From JACOTK01 sp963743945 (lineage in GTDB: Bacteria > Actinomycetota > Acidimicrobiia > Acidimicrobiales > CADCSY01), in assembly GCA_963743945.1 (NCBI GenBank), contig CAVURO010000010.1:310001-374000 (forward strand): 64,000 bases of DNA. Direction: 5' to 3'. Positions 62,096-64,000 of the stretch are shown one piece after another. Made by a program: the position numbers and the translations under genes. Position 1 is the first letter of the stretch; the number at the start of each line of letters is the position of its first letter. The notes under the pieces were generated by a model. That model searched no databases, had not been told where the DNA came from, and worked only from the letters and a program-made list of their open reading frames with translations.

Positions 62096-62896
62096 ATGAG
62101 CTCGTCGCTCGATCGCCCGGTGGCGTTCATCACCGGCGGGGCTCGAGGCGTCGGGGCAGCGACGGCCCGACGCCTGGCGGTGGACGGTTGGGCCGTGGCC
62201 CTCTTCGATGCGTGCGCCGAGAACTCGGCGCTCCCCTACCCGCTCGCCACCAGGATGGACCTCGATGCGACCCTGGCCGCGTGCGGGCCAGATGCGCTGG
62301 CGCTCGTCGGCGATGTCCGCTCCCAGGAGGAGCTCGACGAGGCGGTTGCCACGACGGTGCGCCGCTTCGGCGGGCTCGACGCCGCGGTGGCCTGTGCGGG
62401 TGCGATCGCCGGCGGGCCGCCCGCATGGGAGACCACCGATGAGGTCTGGGAGGCGTTGATCGACATCAACCTCACCGGCGTTTGGCGGCTCGCCACTGCC
62501 GCCGTTCCCGCTCTTCTCGCGAGGCCGGAGCCCCGCCACGGGCGCTTCGTGGCGATCGCCTCCGCTGCGGCGGTCACCGGCATGCCGCAGCTGGCCGCCT
62601 ATGCCGCCGCCAAGCACGGGGTGCTCGGGTTCATCCGCAGCATCGCCGCGGAGCTCGGTTCCCTGGGCGTCACCGCCAACGCCATCTGTCCCGGCTCGAC
62701 CACCACCGCCATGCTCGCGGCAAGCGCCGTCGTCTACGGACTGGAGAGCACCGAGGAGTTCGTCCAGCACCACCTGCTGCCCCGCCTCATCACCCCCGAC
62801 GAGGTCGCCGCGGCGACAGCCTGGCTGTGCAGTCGCGATGCCGACGCGATCACCGGGGCCGCCCTCCCGGTCGATGCCGGCATGACTGCCTCATGA
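62096..62896 (+). CDS. mycofactocin-coupled SDR family oxidoreductase
   Basis: 266 residues, short-chain dehydrogenase with an insertion in the cofactor region. It has VAFITGGARGVGAATARRLA (Rossmann GxxxGxG), LFDACAENSALPYPLATRMDLDATL (an insertion characteristic of mycofactocin-dependent SDRs), VACAGAIAGG, SAAAVTGMPQLAAYAAAKHG (Ser, Tyr, Lys) and the NICPG-like NAICPGSTT. These enzymes keep NAD tightly bound and hand electrons to mycofactocin. The ATG at 62096 gives the family start; GTG 62084 is an alternative. Confidence 0.82.
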   Translation: MSSSLDRPVAFITGGARGVGAATARRLAVDGWAVALFDACAENSALPYPLATRMDLDATLAACGPDALALVGDVRSQEELDEAVATTVRRFGGLDAAVACAGAIAGGPPAWETTDEVWEALIDINLTGVWRLATAAVPALLARPEPRHGRFVAIASAAAVTGMPQLAAYAAAKHGVLGFIRSIAAELGSLGVTANAICPGSTTTAMLAASAVVYGLESTEEFVQHHLLPRLITPDEVAAATAWLCSRDADAITGAALPVDAGMTAS

Positions 62897-63109
62897 AGCC
62901 CGGTTGACCACTCACCGTTCGTCAGGACCCACAGGTCAAACGGAGCGATTCCGCGTCAGGTCGTGGGCCTCGGGGCCGGACAGCGGTAGAACGTCGGTGA
63001 CGTCCCCGTCCCGACCGAGCGTCTCGGAGCCCTCAGGAACCAAGGCCGTCGAGCCCGCCGATGCGCTAGCGTGACTCCCGTTCGTTCGTCGAGAGGGGAG
63101 CCACCGGCC

Positions 63110-64000
63110 ATGAAGACCAGGGCAGCAATTTTGTGGAACGTGAAGCAGGACTGGAGCGTGGAGGAGGTCGAACTCGACCCACCCAAGCACGGTGAGGTCC
63201 TCGTGAAGCTCGCTGCGTCGGGCATGTGCCACTCCGACGAACACCTGGTCACCGGTGATCTTCCCGCTCCACTTCCCTGCATCGGAGGCCACGAGGGCGC
63301 CGGTGTCATCCTCGAGCTCGGGGAAGGCGTGACCGACCTCGAGGTGGGCGATCATGTGGTCTTCGCGTTCATGCCGGCCTGTGGGCGTTGTCGCATGTGC
63401 TCGACGGGCCATCAGAACCTCTGCGACCTCGGTTCCAAGATCATGCAGGGCGGTTCGCTCTACGACGGCAGCTACCGCTTCCACGCACAGGGCAAGGACA
63501 TCGGCACGATGTGCATGCTGGGCACCTTCGCCGAGCACACCGTCGTCAACGAGGCATCCTGCGTGAAGATCGAGAAGGACATCCCCCTCGACAAGGCATG
63601 TCTCGTCGGCTGCGGCGTCACCACCGGCTGGGGGTCAGCCGTGTACGCAGGCGAGATCGGCCCCGGCGACACGGTGGTGGTGGTCGGCATCGGCGGTATC
63701 GGCATGAGCGCGGTGCAGGGAGCCCGCCTTGCCGGCGCACGCCACATCGTCGCGGTCGACCCCGTGGAGTTCAAGCGTGAGCAGGCGCAGGAGTTCGGAG
63801 CCACCCACACGGCAAAGGACGTCTTCGAGGCGATGGGCATCGTCACCGAGATCTCCTGGGGACAGATGGCCGACAAGGTCCTCGTCACGCCGGGCGTGGT
63901 CGACGGCAACGAGATGATGCCGATCATGGCGCTGGTGGCCAAGAACGGCCGAGCCGTGATCACCGGCCTCGCCCCCACGTTCAACTTCGATGTGAAGATG
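63110..64000 (+). CDS. NDMA-dependent alcohol dehydrogenase, C-terminus beyond window
   Basis: At least 297 residues, cut by the right edge. A zinc MDR dehydrogenase: MKTRAAILWNVKQDWSVEEV at the start, GMCHSDEH (catalytic zinc Cys/His), GGHEGAGVI, ACGRCRMCSTGHQNLC (structural zinc cysteines) and VVVVGIGGIGMSAVQGA (NAD site). The N-terminus and spacing match the NDMA-dependent family, which uses bound NAD and mycofactocin as electron acceptor. Good SD GGGGAG 9 bases before the ATG. With the preceding SDR it points to a mycofactocin-based alcohol oxidation locus. Confidence 0.85.
   Translation, partial: MKTRAAILWNVKQDWSVEEVELDPPKHGEVLVKLAASGMCHSDEHLVTGDLPAPLPCIGGHEGAGVILELGEGVTDLEVGDHVVFAFMPACGRCRMCSTGHQNLCDLGSKIMQGGSLYDGSYRFHAQGKDIGTMCMLGTFAEHTVVNEASCVKIEKDIPLDKACLVGCGVTTGWGSAVYAGEIGPGDTVVVVGIGGIGMSAVQGARLAGARHIVAVDPVEFKREQAQEFGATHTAKDVFEAMGIVTEISWGQMADKVLVTPGVVDGNEMMPIMALVAKNGRAVITGLAPTFNFDVKM

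Overview
The window is GC-rich chromosomal DNA from an actinobacterium. Support comes from a DUF3499 protein, a HelD/HelR-type helicase, an F420-type deazaflavin oxidoreductase, a class E-like sortase, two enzymes of mycofactocin-linked families and several apparently leaderless promoters. The secreted proteins with repeated GWAxDPxT modules suggest the Acidimicrobiia (Ilumatobacter-like); that placement is inference from memory, not a search.

Layout. 1-14.6 kb: an envelope-glycan cluster of the kind seen in many actinobacteria: SIS-type sugar-phosphate isomerase (cut by the left edge), Trm112, phosphomannomutase, a polyprenol-phosphate-mannose-synthase-like GT2, a large GT-C-like membrane protein, zinc ribbon, CAAX protease, DUF3499, FtsH, thioredoxin-like protein, DUF5719, a GT2/membrane fusion and GDP-mannose 4,6-dehydratase. 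14.7-19.6 kb: a flippase and the operon rmlA-rmlC-rmlB-rmlD for dTDP-L-rhamnose. 19.8-32.0 kb: an extracellular block of CAP protein, M23 peptidase, rhamnosyltransferase-like GT2, SpoIID/LytB protein, FG-GAP protein and PGRP-type amidase. Four of these carry 14 copies of one ~100-residue module between them. 32.1-39.8 kb: housekeeping, lipid and regulatory genes (deazaflavin oxidoreductase, acyl-CoA dehydrogenase, hydrolase, enoyl-CoA hydratase, DtxR-type regulator, HelD-like helicase, a YceI/MarR divergent pair). 39.8-43.3 kb: heme genes, with hemE and hemH joined in a single frame followed by hemY/cgoX. 43.3-51.2 kb: sortase, Lnt, an orphan histidine kinase and a GT4/methyltransferase/alpha-barrel operon. 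51.2-52.4 kb: citrate synthase. 52.4-57.1 kb: an accessory patch with a frameshifted acetyltransferase, a decayed serine recombinase, an orphan FtsX-type permease, vapBC and a DUF1801 protein. 57.2-64 kb: MsrB, a lipoprotein transglycosylase, two tandem GGDEF proteins, a mycofactocin-coupled SDR and an NDMA-dependent alcohol dehydrogenase cut by the right edge.

How it fits together. The first 32 kb reads as one envelope region: mannose and rhamnose activation, lipid-linked transfer and flipping, then secreted enzymes acting on the wall, most carrying the same C-terminal modules. Those modules plausibly anchor the enzymes to a common wall glycan, possibly one containing rhamnose. This and the hemE-hemH fusion, which sits exactly on a perfect 17-bp tandem duplication, are the two most interesting features. 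No rRNA, tRNA or CRISPR array was seen, and no stretch over about 300 bases lacks an annotated gene or gene remnant.
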